From assembly GCA_030536165.1 (NCBI GenBank), contig JAUNQM010000006.1, positions 1-11,980 on the forward strand: a stretch of DNA of 11,980 nt. The letters are read 5' to 3'. The notes below the pieces were generated by a model. It saw only the letters and a program-made list of their open reading frames with translations. It did not search any database and was not told the DNA's origin. Source of the DNA: Prevotellaceae bacterium (GTDB taxonomy: Bacteria > Bacteroidota > Bacteroidia > Bacteroidales > Bacteroidaceae). The translations under genes were made by a program, and so were the position numbers. Shown here one piece after another: positions 11,980-11,980 of the stretch. Each line of letters begins with the position of its first letter. Position 1 is the first letter of the stretch.

Positions 11980-11980
11980 C

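Overview
The window looks like chromosomal DNA from a Bacteroidales bacterium, most likely Prevotella or a close relative. The evidence is a complete type IX secretion system (T9SS) core gene set in the Porphyromonas order porP-porK-porL-porM-porN, a menaquinone prenyltransferase (MenA), several Bacteroidetes-type promoter boxes (TAnnTTTG), and starts without obvious Shine-Dalgarno sequences. No phage, plasmid, insertion sequence or CRISPR array was seen.

Layout. 1-1241 (minus strand): a small cell-division cluster reading leftwards, made of an uncharacterised 211-aa protein, a 98-aa coiled-coil protein and the N-terminal part of ZapA, which runs off the left edge. 1257-2237 (plus): a membrane-anchored tyrosine-phosphatase-like enzyme that starts only 15 bp from the divergent 211-aa gene. 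2238-2744: a 507-bp gene-free stretch with a terminator-like dyad, four 13-bp near-palindromes, and the promoter and structured leader of the next gene. 2745-3446 (plus): a VUT/YhhQ-family transporter, probably for queuosine precursors. 3466-3561 (minus): the small signal recognition particle RNA with its own promoter. 3733-9856 (plus): the T9SS operon. 10026-10848 (plus): an outer-membrane beta-barrel protein and a 69-aa membrane protein. 11034-11933 (minus): menA.

How the genes work together. PorL and PorM form the proton-driven inner-membrane motor. PorM reaches across the periplasm to the PorK/PorN ring under the outer membrane, and PorP is the associated outer-membrane component. Together they energise export of cargo with T9SS C-terminal signals. 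The beta-barrel gene after porN may or may not belong to this set.

The most interesting signals are non-coding: (1) a possible H-type pseudoknot followed by a hairpin in the leader of the queuosine-type transporter; (2) a 22-bp dyad covering the -7 box and GTG start of porP, with a second 10-bp inverted repeat just upstream; (3) a palindrome array at 2367-2449; (4) a set of short repeats (TCGAAACA, AACCTAAAACC, GAAACTTGAAAC, TGTACAAT) that recurs in the spacers, including inside the T9SS operon; (5) a non-GGAA apical loop in the SRP RNA. All calls come from reading the sequence by eye, with no database searches.
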